Positions 27,490-36,723 of a stretch of DNA of 64,000 bases are shown here, piece after piece. Origin of the DNA: Planctomycetota bacterium. Lineage in GTDB: Bacteria > Planctomycetota > UBA1135 > JADKAF01. The stretch is taken from assembly GCA_016719295.1 (NCBI GenBank), contig JADKAF010000001.1, forward strand, positions 4,092,001 through 4,156,000. Reading direction: 5' to 3'. The position numbers and the translations under genes were made by a program. Numbering within the stretch: position 1 is the stretch's first letter; each line of letters opens with the position of its first letter. The notes below the pieces were generated by a model, which was not told the DNA's origin, did no database searches, and was given only the letters and a program-made list of their open reading frames with translations.

Positions 27490-29967
27490 TCAGCGCGCGA
27501 GCTCGACCACCAGCTCGGAAGTCTGCGTACTCGCGGGCGGGTTGAGAAGACCTTCGGACGGAGAGCGCACGCCGTTCACCTCGAGGGAGAACGGCGTGGT
27601 CGGACCGGGATCGCAGCGCACGACACCCGCCTCTTCGCAGCGGAGCTCGTGCTCGAACGATCCCTCGCGGACGACGACCTTCGTCCCCACCGGCAGCGGC
27701 GTGCCCTCGACGGAGCGCAGGCGCAGGACCAGCGGACGGAGCTGCAGCTCGTAGCGGAGCGTGTAGGTCTCTCCCGGATCGAAGCGGACGCTGCCGAGCA
27801 AGATCCTCCGCTCCGTCGGCGCTCGGAGGTTCGTGTGCGATGCCGCTAGTCGCAACTCGTAGCTGCCGGGAAGTACGCTCAGCTCGGGCGAGGCGCCCTT
27901 CTCATCGAGCAAGTGCCGACCTCCGATCCCAGCCGGTCGAGGAGCCCCGGAAGCAACGCTCGACCAGAGCTCGACGTTGTCGAACTCGCGAGCCCCCTGC
28001 ACCTGCACGACGAAGCGCGAGGGTACGCACGACGAGAGATCGACCTCCACCGCCGTCGTCTCGCCTCCGCGCAGCGTGGCACGAGCCACAGGGCTCGGAA
28101 CCCAGAGATTGTCGAGCTCGGCGTAGAGCTCGACCTCGCCGGGAGAGAGGGAGTCGAAGCGGAAGGCACCGCTGCACTCTGCCTTCGCTCGGCGCGCTCG
28201 GAAGACGTCGTGCGGATGCATCGAGCTCGCGGCGGACTGGATCCGCAACACGACTCTCGAGCGCTCGAGTCGGTTCATCGGCTGCACCTCGCCGGTGAGC
28301 ACGGCGCCGGCGGACAACACGAGCAGGGTCGGCGCGCCGCCGCCTTCCACCGTTGCATCGAACGGGACGCGCACGAGCGCGGGTGCGAACCCCGCGGCTC
28401 GCGCGCGAGCGAAGAGCGGCGGGTGCACGCGCGGTGTGACCCCGCCGCTCGGAGGTGCGAGCTGCGCGCGATCGACCACGCCGTGCAGCACGAGCCGGCC
28501 CTGCTCGTCGCTTCGGCCGTAGTCGAGAACGCAGCACTCGCCGTTCTTCGAGCGCAGGAGACCCGTGGGATCGATCACCGTGAGATCGCCGAGGCGGAGC
28601 TCGCGATCGAGCGGCGAGCGCAGGAGCTCGACCTCGGCGTTCGCGATCGGTGCACCGCTCGTGTCGCGAACGAAGAACGCCATCTCCGGTCGGCGTTCCA
28701 GCGTCACGCGCAACGCGAGCGGCTGATCCGGTACGAGCACGAAGTCCTCGCGCTCGTGCGGCATCCAGCGCGGATCCTCGGGGATGACCCAGAGGCGGCG
28801 TTCTCCGCTCGGCACGGGGAACACGCGGAGCTTGCCGCCGGGGTGCGAGCCGGCTTGCTGCAGATTCACCTGCTCGGGACGCTGCGTACGTGCGAGCTGG
28901 ATCACGGCGTAGCGCTCGACGGGTTCTCCCGTCGCGCGATCGACGACCTCGACGTCGAAACCGTGCATGCGCTGCAAGGACAGGATGAGGTCGCGCGTGC
29001 CCCAGGGCACGAGCTCCCGACTCTCCCAGCGCTCCGTGAGCTCGCCCATCACGAGCAGGCTCACGGACGCGCCGACCCCTCGGGCATCGTAGATCGCGAA
29101 GCGACCTCGGGCATCGCTCGGCACCTCGCAGCACGGCCTCCGCCCCACCGCCCGCACCTGCACGCCTTCGATGGGTCGACCGCGCTCGTCCAGCGTGTAG
29201 CCCTCGATCGACGGCGCCCGCGCAAGGGTGAGCAACGCTTCCTCCTCCAGCGGGAGCTCGAGGGAGAACACCGCATCGAGGAAGCCCGTGGCGGCGATCG
29301 GCACCTGGTGCGTACCACTCGCGAAGCCCGGGACGCAACGGAAGCGCCCTTCGGCGTCGGACGTGACGGGATCGCCGTAACGAACCTCGGCGCCGACGAC
29401 CGGCTCCCCCTCGGGATCCACGACGCGCCCGAAGCAGCGTGCACCACGCAGGAGCTCGAGCTCGCCGAGCTCGAGGTGAGCACCTTCGGCCAGCGCGTCC
29501 ACGCTGCGCGCGGCGGTGATCCGTCCTTCCCCCTCGAGGACGATCGAGAGCTTCTGGCCGATGAGCGGGCGGGGCAAGGCCAGCGCGAAGCGCCCCGCCG
29601 CGTCGCTCGTGGCCGATGCGCGGAACGGCACGTCATGCACGCCGCGCGCGCGGACGATCACGCCGCCGAGCGGCGCGCGATCCTCCGCGGCACGACAGCG
29701 GCCCGAGATCGACGCGAGACCTGCGGGCGCGGCCGGCGGCATCGGCTCGGGAACGCGATCCGCGAGGGGCGGCGCCCCGGAGCTTCGATCGACCGAGAGC
29801 GCGTCGTCGATCGGCGGATCGACGCGCGCGGAGGAAGCGGGCGGCGCCAAGGAGAGCTCGCCCACCGCGTTCGAAGCGCGCTCCGCGGGAACCTCGGATC
29901 GCAGCATCCAGAAGACGAGCCCGCCGATCGCGAGCGAGAGCAAGAGCGCAGCAACGATACGTCCCAA
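27490..29967 (-). CDS. large carboxypeptidase-regulatory-like protein, membrane-anchored
   Basis: 825 residues. The start is a TTG at 29967 with GAGGTG 5 bases upstream, 8 bases after the stop of the preceding gene. An N-terminal hydrophobic segment (VAALLLSLAIGGLVFWML) lacks an obvious cleavage site and may be an anchor. A low-complexity linker is followed by tandem beta-sandwich modules: ISGRCRAAEDRAPLGGVIVR, CFGRVVDPEGEPVVGAEVRY, IEGYTLDERGRPIEGVQVRA, then ...PWGTRDLILSLQRMHGFDVEVVDR. It is strongly collinear with the gene at 29976-32450 (for example VPWGTRDL versus IPWGARDV, and LWVIPEDPRWMPHERE versus LWIVPEEPRWMPHERQ). The two therefore arose by tandem duplication. Confidence 0.85.
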   Translation of the reverse strand: MGRIVAALLLSLAIGGLVFWMLRSEVPAERASNAVGELSLAPPASSARVDPPIDDALSVDRSSGAPPLADRVPEPMPPAAPAGLASISGRCRAAEDRAPLGGVIVRARGVHDVPFRASATSDAAGRFALALPRPLIGQKLSIVLEGEGRITAARSVDALAEGAHLELGELELLRGARCFGRVVDPEGEPVVGAEVRYGDPVTSDAEGRFRCVPGFASGTHQVPIAATGFLDAVFSLELPLEEEALLTLARAPSIEGYTLDERGRPIEGVQVRAVGRRPCCEVPSDARGRFAIYDARGVGASVSLLVMGELTERWESRELVPWGTRDLILSLQRMHGFDVEVVDRATGEPVERYAVIQLARTQRPEQVNLQQAGSHPGGKLRVFPVPSGERRLWVIPEDPRWMPHEREDFVLVPDQPLALRVTLERRPEMAFFVRDTSGAPIANAEVELLRSPLDRELRLGDLTVIDPTGLLRSKNGECCVLDYGRSDEQGRLVLHGVVDRAQLAPPSGGVTPRVHPPLFARARAAGFAPALVRVPFDATVEGGGAPTLLVLSAGAVLTGEVQPMNRLERSRVVLRIQSAASSMHPHDVFRARRAKAECSGAFRFDSLSPGEVELYAELDNLWVPSPVARATLRGGETTAVEVDLSSCVPSRFVVQVQGAREFDNVELWSSVASGAPRPAGIGGRHLLDEKGASPELSVLPGSYELRLAASHTNLRAPTERRILLGSVRFDPGETYTLRYELQLRPLVLRLRSVEGTPLPVGTKVVVREGSFEHELRCEEAGVVRCDPGPTTPFSLEVNGVRSPSEGLLNPPASTQTSELVVELAR

Positions 29968-29975
29968 GATGCACC

Positions 29976-32450
29976 TCAGCGCCGCAGCGTGACCTCGATC
30001 GTCCAGCCGTCGTTCCCCGGCGGCGGCTCGTAGCTCCCGCTCCGCGGATGGCGCTCGCGCAGCACACTCAGCACGAAGGGCGTCGTCGGCGCGGGCTCGA
30101 AGACGAGTTGTCCTTGCTCGTCGAAGCGCGCCCCATGCGAGAGCACGCCTTCGCTGAGGAATGCCGTTTCACCTTCCGGCGGCAGCGAGCCATCCGCGCG
30201 CCGCACCTGGATCACGAGGCGGCGCGAACGATGCTCGAAGCGCAGCGCCTGACGCTCGTCGGCAGCGAAGGTCGCGCGGCCGAGGAGCGAACGCCACGAG
30301 GAGTCGCTGGGAGGAAGGCTCCGCGCGCTGTGGAGCACGACGTCGTAGGTCCCGGGAGGAACGCGCGTAAGCTCCCCGCGGCCATGTTCATCGAGCTTCG
30401 CGGCGGCGCGCTCATGCGTGAAGTGCGCGCCGCCCTCCTCTACCGTCGCCTCCGAGAACTGTACGATCTGCCCCTCGCCCGCACCGCTCACTTCGATGCT
30501 AGCGCTGGCGAAGAGATACGCGGAGAGATCGAGCACCACCTCCTCGACGGCACCCGACTGAAGCTCGATCTGCGCGAGCGGCTGCGCGATCCAACGCGTG
30601 CCGAAACGCGCGCGCACCGCGACGGCACCAGGGGCCAAGCCCTCGGCGGAGAAGCGCCCTTCGGCATCGAGTGCCAAGCGCGCTTCTTCACGCACTCGCT
30701 CCGCTTCGCTGAACATCACGCCTTGGGGCGCGAGCCAGAGCTTCGGCTCGAGCTCGAGCGCACGCGCGGGCTCGATGCGCCCGCGCAACGCGGCCGCGCG
30801 CGCGAGCACGACGCGGAGCTTCGGCTCGCCGCTCGCGAAGGGCAGCTCGGCGATGGTAGGCGCGAAGCCGGTCTTCGCGGCGCGCACGAAGAGCTGGGGG
30901 TGAACCTCCGGCGGCAAGCCCGACTTCGGCGGGGCCATCTGCGGGCGATCGAGCACGCTGTGCAGCTCCGCCTGCCCCGTCGCATCGCTCGTCGCCTGAT
31001 CGAGGATCGCGGGGCGAGCGATCATCGAGCGCAAGAGACCTGCGTCGTCGAGCACGCTGACATCGAGCGGATGCAGAGGGCGATCGAGGGGCGAGCGCAA
31101 GAGCTCGACCTCCGCGCCCCCCACCGGTGCACCGGCGTCGTCGATGATCTGCACTCCGACGCGCGGGCGGCGCTCGAGCGCGAGGCGCTGCGGCGGGGCC
31201 CCGTTCTCGCCGATCAGCACCTCCTGTCGCTCGTGCGGCATCCAGCGCGGTTCCTCGGGCACGATCCAGAGACGCATCTCGCCGCGCTCGACGCGCGCGA
31301 GACGCAGCTTCCCGCCCTCGTGGAGGCCCATCTCCCGCAGCGAGCCCTTCTGCGGTCGACTAGTGCGCGGGAGGAAGTGCACGCCGTAGCGTTCGATCGG
31401 CGAGCCGGTCTCGGCATCGACGACCTCGATCTCGAGCCCGAGGGTCCGGCGCAGCTCGACGACGACGTCGCGGGCACCCCAGGGGATGGGATCTTTGCTG
31501 CGCCAGAGCTCGGTGATCCCGGGCTGCACGTGGAGGTGCGTCGCGGTCTCCTGGCCGAGCGGATCGAAGAGTGAAAAGCGGCCGGCGGCATCGCTCGTCG
31601 CGAAGCGCGGTGTCGTGGATGCGTCCGCGTAGAGCACGACGCCCTCGATGGGCTTCCGCGCCTCGTCGAGCACATAGCCTTCGATCGAACGCGCGCGCTC
31701 GAGCACGAGCACGAGCTCCTCGCGCAGCGGGAGCTCGTGCTCGCGCGCGAGATTGCAGAACCCGCCGGCCATCGCGTGCAGCCCGAGCTTCCCGAACGGC
31801 ATTCCGAACGCGAAGGCGAAACGCCCGTTCGCGTCGCTCGTGGCGTACTCGCCAACGGCGTTCAGCACCGCACCCGCGATCGGCGCGCCGCTCGGATCGA
31901 CGATCTTGCCCGCGAGCTCCGCGCCCACGGCGAGCTCGAGGATGCCGAGCTCGCGGCGCTCCGCCGGACCGAGCGCCTCGACCACCTGCACGAGCGAACG
32001 ACGCCGAGGCGCGGAGAGCACGAGCACGACGCGCCCCGGCGCGTTCCTCGATGCGTCGAGCGCGCAGCGGAAACGCCCTTCCGCATCCGTCGTCGCGAGC
32101 AGGACACCGAGCGGCTGCCCCGGGTGGCGATGTCGGAGCTCGACGCCCGTGAGCGGGCGGCGATCTTCCGCAGCGACGACCACGCCTTCGATCTCGAAGC
32201 GCGCGGGAACGCTCGGCTCCTCGGCGGGCGCTTCGGGCACGGCGAAGGTCTCGGTTTCCGCGCGCCGAGGAGAGGCCGTCGCGGCGCTCGACTCGTAGGG
32301 CGAGGTCACCTCCTCCGCCTGCTCGAGCTCGACACCTGCGCTCGTGGGCACCGCCGTTGGCTCGCCCTCGCGCAAGAGCCAGCTCGTGAGCGCGAGGAGC
32401 AGCGCGAGAGCGGCGCACGCCGCGGCGAACGGGAAGAGCTTCCTCTGCAT
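29976..32450 (-). CDS. large carboxypeptidase-regulatory-like protein, tandem copy
   Basis: 824 residues, almost the same length as its neighbour at 27490-29967. ATG 32450 has GAGGAG about 10 bases upstream. The N-terminal segment FAAACAALALLLALTSWLL is an export or anchor signal. Modules are collinear with the neighbour: VVAAEDRRPLTGVELRHRHP, LAGKIVDPSGAPIAGAVLNA, IEGYVLDEARKPIEGVVLYA, then EIVDAETGSPIERYGVHFLP-type repeats and an ending GSYEPPPGNDGWTIEVTLRR. That ending matches the end of the 25113-27449 protein (QLYEAPSGESAWRIEVRLQR). No enzyme domain is visible. It is the second gene of the minus-strand run. Confidence 0.85.
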   Translation of the reverse strand: MQRKLFPFAAACAALALLLALTSWLLREGEPTAVPTSAGVELEQAEEVTSPYESSAATASPRRAETETFAVPEAPAEEPSVPARFEIEGVVVAAEDRRPLTGVELRHRHPGQPLGVLLATTDAEGRFRCALDASRNAPGRVVLVLSAPRRRSLVQVVEALGPAERRELGILELAVGAELAGKIVDPSGAPIAGAVLNAVGEYATSDANGRFAFAFGMPFGKLGLHAMAGGFCNLAREHELPLREELVLVLERARSIEGYVLDEARKPIEGVVLYADASTTPRFATSDAAGRFSLFDPLGQETATHLHVQPGITELWRSKDPIPWGARDVVVELRRTLGLEIEVVDAETGSPIERYGVHFLPRTSRPQKGSLREMGLHEGGKLRLARVERGEMRLWIVPEEPRWMPHERQEVLIGENGAPPQRLALERRPRVGVQIIDDAGAPVGGAEVELLRSPLDRPLHPLDVSVLDDAGLLRSMIARPAILDQATSDATGQAELHSVLDRPQMAPPKSGLPPEVHPQLFVRAAKTGFAPTIAELPFASGEPKLRVVLARAAALRGRIEPARALELEPKLWLAPQGVMFSEAERVREEARLALDAEGRFSAEGLAPGAVAVRARFGTRWIAQPLAQIELQSGAVEEVVLDLSAYLFASASIEVSGAGEGQIVQFSEATVEEGGAHFTHERAAAKLDEHGRGELTRVPPGTYDVVLHSARSLPPSDSSWRSLLGRATFAADERQALRFEHRSRRLVIQVRRADGSLPPEGETAFLSEGVLSHGARFDEQGQLVFEPAPTTPFVLSVLRERHPRSGSYEPPPGNDGWTIEVTLRR

Positions 32451-32472
32451 CAGCGCATGCTCCTCGACGAGC

Positions 32473-33768
32473 TCACCAGCGATACTCGTAGCGCGTGTTC
32501 CCGCCCATGTTGCTGGCGATGATCCGCATCGTGTCGAAATTCGACTGCATGATGTTCGACATCATCTGGAAGTGCATCTGCTGCGCCTGCAGGCGCGCCT
32601 GATTGGAGAGCAGGTTCTGCATCGAGAGCGAGGAGAGCTGGATGCTCAGCTTCTTCATCTGGTCGTCCTCCTTCCAGGCCGCAAGAAGCCGGCTCTTCTG
32701 CGCTTCGTCGAGGCCCGGCCACGCGATGCGCAGCCCCGCCCAGGTCATCGGCATCGAAGCGATCAGCTCGCGGCGATCCTGCGGCATCTTCGCGTAGCCC
32801 TTCGCGACCTCCTCGGCGAGCTTCTGCTTCGTCTCGGCGGAGACCTGCACGTCGATGTCCGCGGCCTTGCCGGCGGCGAAGTAGAGGTACTCGGCGTAGG
32901 CATCGACGGCTTGGCGCACGAGCGGCGGCTCGCCGGGCGCGATGGGCTGGTTCGCGGCGGCGTGGACCTCGAGCAGCATGCGACAAACAGGGCTCTCCTT
33001 GTCTTCGCGCCACTGATTCAGCCCTTCCTCGAGCAGCGCTTGGCGCACGAGCTCGCGCTCCTCGGGCTTCACCTTCGCGAGCTCGCTCCGCACCTTCAGC
33101 AGCTCCGTGATGCCGTCGATCTCGGCTTGGTTCTTCGCCTTCCAGTAGCTGCGCACCTCGGTCTCGATCGTCCCGCGCTGCTGGGCGGTGAGCGGGGAGT
33201 GGATCAGCCACTCGACGAAGTCGATCGTCTCGTCGAGGGTGAAGCGCGTGAGCCGCGGGCTGCCCTTCTCCAACACCTCTACCGTCGTGAGCTGCAGCGC
33301 GTCGCACCACGGTCCGAAGACCTTGGCGTAGACGCCGTAGTCATCGGCTGATCCCGTGAGCAACGAAGCCATGACATAGCGCTTGCCGGCACCCACGCAG
33401 AGCGTCCAGTCGAACACGGCTCGACCCTCGCTCGCGTACTGCACGAAGAAGGCCTGCCATTCGCCGCCGCTCGTCGCATGCGTGTTGCCCGTCCGTCCGG
33501 CGTGCTGGAAGAACTCCGCTCTCTGGCGCGCCTCGGCGAGCTTCGCCTCGGCGACGGCCTTCAGGTTGCCTGCGTACGGAGCGCTCTTCGCGAGCCGGAT
33601 CGTGGCCTTCCCGTCCGGGCTCTGCAGCACGGCGGCGCCGCTCTCATCGGCCCGCGTCCATCCCGCGGGCAGCCCGAAGTGAACGATGTCGAAACGCTGG
33701 AGCTCCTGCCCGTGGACCGACGGAGCGATGGCGCAGAGCAGCAGGAGCAGGGCGGGACGAGCGAGCAT
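32473..33768 (-). CDS. secreted protein of unknown family, first gene of the paralogue operon
   Basis: 431 residues with a signal peptide (LARPALLLLLCAIAPSVHGQ). Residues 22-150 look like a PsbP/DUF1795-type fold (FDIVHFGLPAGWTRADESGA ... QSPDGKATIRLAKS ... GGEWQAFFVQYASEGRAVFD); this similarity is weak. Residues 160-380 are mostly helical. The C-terminal 55 residues are rich in Gln, Met and Asn (NQARLQAQQMHFQMMSNIMQ). Its stop is 22 bases from the start of the 29976-32450 gene, so the four or five genes from 33768 to 24691 probably form one transcript. The function is unknown. Confidence 0.7.
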   Translation of the reverse strand: MLARPALLLLLCAIAPSVHGQELQRFDIVHFGLPAGWTRADESGAAVLQSPDGKATIRLAKSAPYAGNLKAVAEAKLAEARQRAEFFQHAGRTGNTHATSGGEWQAFFVQYASEGRAVFDWTLCVGAGKRYVMASLLTGSADDYGVYAKVFGPWCDALQLTTVEVLEKGSPRLTRFTLDETIDFVEWLIHSPLTAQQRGTIETEVRSYWKAKNQAEIDGITELLKVRSELAKVKPEERELVRQALLEEGLNQWREDKESPVCRMLLEVHAAANQPIAPGEPPLVRQAVDAYAEYLYFAAGKAADIDVQVSAETKQKLAEEVAKGYAKMPQDRRELIASMPMTWAGLRIAWPGLDEAQKSRLLAAWKEDDQMKKLSIQLSSLSMQNLLSNQARLQAQQMHFQMMSNIMQSNFDTMRIIASNMGGNTRYEYRW

Positions 33769-33816
33769 GATCGGCGTAGTCCTCGAAGCGAAGGGAACGG
33801 ACCTCTAGAGCGAGAA

Positions 33817-35211
33817 TCAAGCCGAGAGCGCACGCCGGGCGAGGCGCGTGATCTCGCCTGGTTCCTCGTTCGGGGCGGGCAGGTAGCCCTGCGCGGCCGC
33901 GACGTAGAGCGCCGCGGCTTCCGGCGGAGCGAGCTTTGCCTCGTCGAGCAGCGCCGCGGCGTACTTGAGCTGATGGTGCTCGAACATCTGCCGCAGGAGA
34001 TCGCGGCGCAAGGTCTCGAGCTTCGCTCCGCGGTCGGAGCTCGAGGGCGCCACCGCACGCGCTTCCTCGTCGTCGATGCGGCGCGAGGCGAGCTCGGGTC
34101 GGATCAACGAGCTCAAGCGCTCGCGGTAGAGCGGCGCCCAAGCGAGCGCCTGCAGGAGTGCCAGCGCGCGCGTCGACTCGCGCTGCGAGACTCGCGCGAT
34201 GTGCCGGAAGGCGTGCGTCGAGGTGAAGGCGTGCACGGGCAGCAAGGACGGCGCGCGCAGCAGGATCTCGGAGGCATGCAGGAGGATGCCGGTCCACAAG
34301 CTCGAGGGTGCAACACCCGCCGCGAGCAGCTCGAGGCCGCGCACGACGGCGCGCTCCGAGCTCGCGCGGCGCAGGGTATCCAGCAGCTCGAACGCGGCCT
34401 CGGTCTTCGCCGTCCCGCCTTCCCAACCCGCGGGCATCGCGGCGCTGCGCGGGAGATTCGCCTCGAAGAGGGAACGGTGCGGCGCTTCCTCGCTCTCCTC
34501 CAGCAAGCCCATCGTCAGCGTGCGCAGCAGCGGCTGCGCCGCGGCCTCCTTCCAACGCACCGCCATGCGCGCGAGCTGCGTCGCATAGATGGGCTTGTGC
34601 CCGACGTTGTGGAAGTCGCGCATCGACGCGATCCACGCCGGCTCGAAGCTCGCCTCCGTCACCGGGGCCCGACCGATCGCGGCAGCGCAGCGCTCCGCTT
34701 CGTCGCGATCCGCGGCGAGCAGCGCCGCTTCCCAGCGCTGCGCCGCGCTCTTGGGATCCAAGCCTTCGAACTCCGGCGGCGGCCCGAGCTCCCAGCCGCC
34801 CTCCTGCTCGTCGAGTCGCTGCGAGGTCTTGAGATCGTAGAGCGCGAAGAAGAGCGGCAGCGCTTCCTCGCCGCGCGGAGAAGCGAGTGCCAGCACGCGC
34901 GCGGACTCGATCACCATGCACGCGTGCAGCTTGAAGCCCACCGGCTTCGGCTGCACATCCTGCACGCCCGCGAGCAGGATCGCGCTCAAGAGCTCGCTAA
35001 GGCTGCGGCCCGCGCGCAGCTCGCGCGCGAGGAGCGCGAAGCCTTCCTCGACGCTCGCGACGCGGATCGGCTCGACGAGGGCGAGCCAGCTCGCGGGCTC
35101 CCTTCGCGACTTCGCTCGGGAGAACGACGCGAGAGAGGAGAACGACGCCGGAGCGGAGAGCGCGAGCGCTCCGCTCCGGATCAGGAAGTCGCGGCGGCAG
35201 AGAGGATCCAT
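33817..35211 (-). CDS. Tat-exported protein of unknown family
   Basis: 464 residues. The start is set at 35211, where MDPLCRRDFLIRSGALALSA gives a twin-arginine signal (CRRDFL at residues 5-10) and a following hydrophobic stretch; the longer frame to 35331 spoils this. The mature part is helical, with His-containing segments FHNVGHKPIYATQLARMAVRW (about 210-230) and LPVHAFTSTHAFRHIARVS. Their spacing faintly recalls questin-oxidase-like proteins, a tentative comparison only. Tat export suggests that a cofactor is bound before export. It is 48 bases upstream of the start of the operon at 33768 and could be co-transcribed with it. Confidence 0.7.
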   Translation of the reverse strand: MDPLCRRDFLIRSGALALSAPASFSSLASFSRAKSRREPASWLALVEPIRVASVEEGFALLARELRAGRSLSELLSAILLAGVQDVQPKPVGFKLHACMVIESARVLALASPRGEEALPLFFALYDLKTSQRLDEQEGGWELGPPPEFEGLDPKSAAQRWEAALLAADRDEAERCAAAIGRAPVTEASFEPAWIASMRDFHNVGHKPIYATQLARMAVRWKEAAAQPLLRTLTMGLLEESEEAPHRSLFEANLPRSAAMPAGWEGGTAKTEAAFELLDTLRRASSERAVVRGLELLAAGVAPSSLWTGILLHASEILLRAPSLLPVHAFTSTHAFRHIARVSQRESTRALALLQALAWAPLYRERLSSLIRPELASRRIDDEEARAVAPSSSDRGAKLETLRRDLLRQMFEHHQLKYAAALLDEAKLAPPEAAALYVAAAQGYLPAPNEEPGEITRLARRALSA

Positions 35212-35327
35212 GCCGATGTTCTCGCCGCTACCTGGAACCGCGTCGAGGGCCTGCGAAGCTCGGGAGCCAGGGCCGATGGCGGTCCGTGGAGGATGGCGCG
35301 TCGGCCCCACCCCCCGCGGACCCGCTC

Positions 35328-36548
35328 TCACTGCCGGAACGAATGCGCGTCCAGCGAGCCGAGCGAAGCCGTTCCGCTCGCGAGGTCGATGCGCACGACT
35401 TGCGCGTAGATGTCGACCTGGTTCGCATGCACGATCGCGCCGATGCCGGGCTGCTGCACGAGCGGGACGAGCGGCTCGTAGATCGTCGGCGAGCCCAGGT
35501 TCACGATGGGCTGCTGCAAGCCGGGGATGACTGCCCCGAGGTTGAAGAGCGAGTCGGAGGGGTTGATCTCGAGGAGCCCCGTGCCCGGGAGCGGCAGCGG
35601 AGTCGTGATCAGCGTGCGCAGCATGCTCGTCGCGAGGAGCACCTGGCCGAAGCCGGAGCTCGCGGCGAAGTCACTCGCGTGCTGGTCGCTCCAGACGAGC
35701 TCGTCGCGGCGCGGAGTGGCCACGGGCTGGCGGCTCAGGTTCGCGGCGTCGGGGTAGGAGCCGGCCATGCCGAAGTTGTAGGGACCTGCGGCACCGAAGA
35801 TGGCGCCGAACTGGCCGGTCGTGTCCTTCACGCCCGCGCGGCTCGTATGCGTGTAGCGCAGGCGGTTCAGCCAGTATTGTCGCGTGCCCGGCACGAGCAC
35901 CGAGCCGCCGGCTGCGGGCCCGAGGCCGATCCAGCAGATGCCGAACTCCGTGTTGATCTCGCGGTTGGTGGTCGAGTTGGCGGAGACGACCGGATACTCG
36001 CGGTTCGCTGAGCCGGCGGCCGCCTGAGAGATCGAGATGTGCGAGCTCGTGCCATCGGCCGTCCAGGCCACGTTGGAGACGAGGAACGCGCTGGTGAAGA
36101 CATCGGACTCGGCCGCCATGTCGAGCGGGGAGGCCAGCGTCGTGGTGTAGATCCACGCGCACGCGCCGGCAGTCGCCCCCGTCGGCGAGGTGAAGAGCGG
36201 CGTCGCGGCAAGCACGTTGTTCACGTCGGGCCAGGTGTTCGTGACGCCCCAGCCACCGACGGGCAGACCCGTCGCGCGCGCCGCGGTTCCACCGTGGATC
36301 GCGAACTGGAAGGGCTGGGTCGAGGCGCAGTTCTGGTCCTGCATGATGGTCGACCAGCCGAGGATGCCGCTGCCGATGCCGCCGCCCTGGCGATCGACCT
36401 TGTAGCCGTTGTGCACCCAGCCATCGACGTTGGCCGCGACACCGCGCGCCGTGAAGTCGGTCGTGCCGTCGTGCTGGTCGACGGTGATCTGGGCCGAGAG
36501 AGAAGCGGAAGAGAGCAGGGTGAGCGCGAGGAGACGCGAGCGAAGCAT
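35328..36548 (-). CDS. secreted hypothetical protein
   Basis: 406 residues. ATG 36548 is preceded by GGAGG 7 bases upstream, and the signal peptide is MLRSRLLALTLLSSASLSAQ. The mature part is rich in Thr, Ala, Gly and Asn, with VDGWVHNGYKVDRQGGGIGS near the N-terminus, and is likely all-beta. The last 80 residues (LPGTGLLEINPSDSLF ... ANQVDIYAQVVRIDLASGTA) resemble the C-terminal module of other secreted proteins here. No named family is recognised. It ends 116 bases before the Tat-protein gene. Confidence 0.7.
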   Translation of the reverse strand: MLRSRLLALTLLSSASLSAQITVDQHDGTTDFTARGVAANVDGWVHNGYKVDRQGGGIGSGILGWSTIMQDQNCASTQPFQFAIHGGTAARATGLPVGGWGVTNTWPDVNNVLAATPLFTSPTGATAGACAWIYTTTLASPLDMAAESDVFTSAFLVSNVAWTADGTSSHISISQAAAGSANREYPVVSANSTTNREINTEFGICWIGLGPAAGGSVLVPGTRQYWLNRLRYTHTSRAGVKDTTGQFGAIFGAAGPYNFGMAGSYPDAANLSRQPVATPRRDELVWSDQHASDFAASSGFGQVLLATSMLRTLITTPLPLPGTGLLEINPSDSLFNLGAVIPGLQQPIVNLGSPTIYEPLVPLVQQPGIGAIVHANQVDIYAQVVRIDLASGTASLGSLDAHSFRQ

Positions 36549-36634
36549 GTGGGAACCTCCACGGGGAGCGGGCGCTGGATCCTACGCGATCGCGCAGCTT
36601 CGGTTCCCGATTCTCCCGCGGGCTTCCCATGAAA

Positions 36635-36666
36635 CCGGAGCCGAGCGCGCATGCGCCCGACTCCGG
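36635..36666 (-). terminator. hairpin terminator after the thioredoxin-like gene
   Basis: On the minus strand a 14-bp stem (two G-U pairs) with an ATGC loop is followed by TTTC. It lies 57 bases past the stop of the gene at 36724-37803 and upstream of the next gene's ribosome-binding site. Confidence 0.55.
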
Positions 36667-36723
36667 CTCGTGATCGATGAAGCTGGCCGATCCGTCGTCG
36701 GCAGGTAGGTTGCGCCTGGCTCT

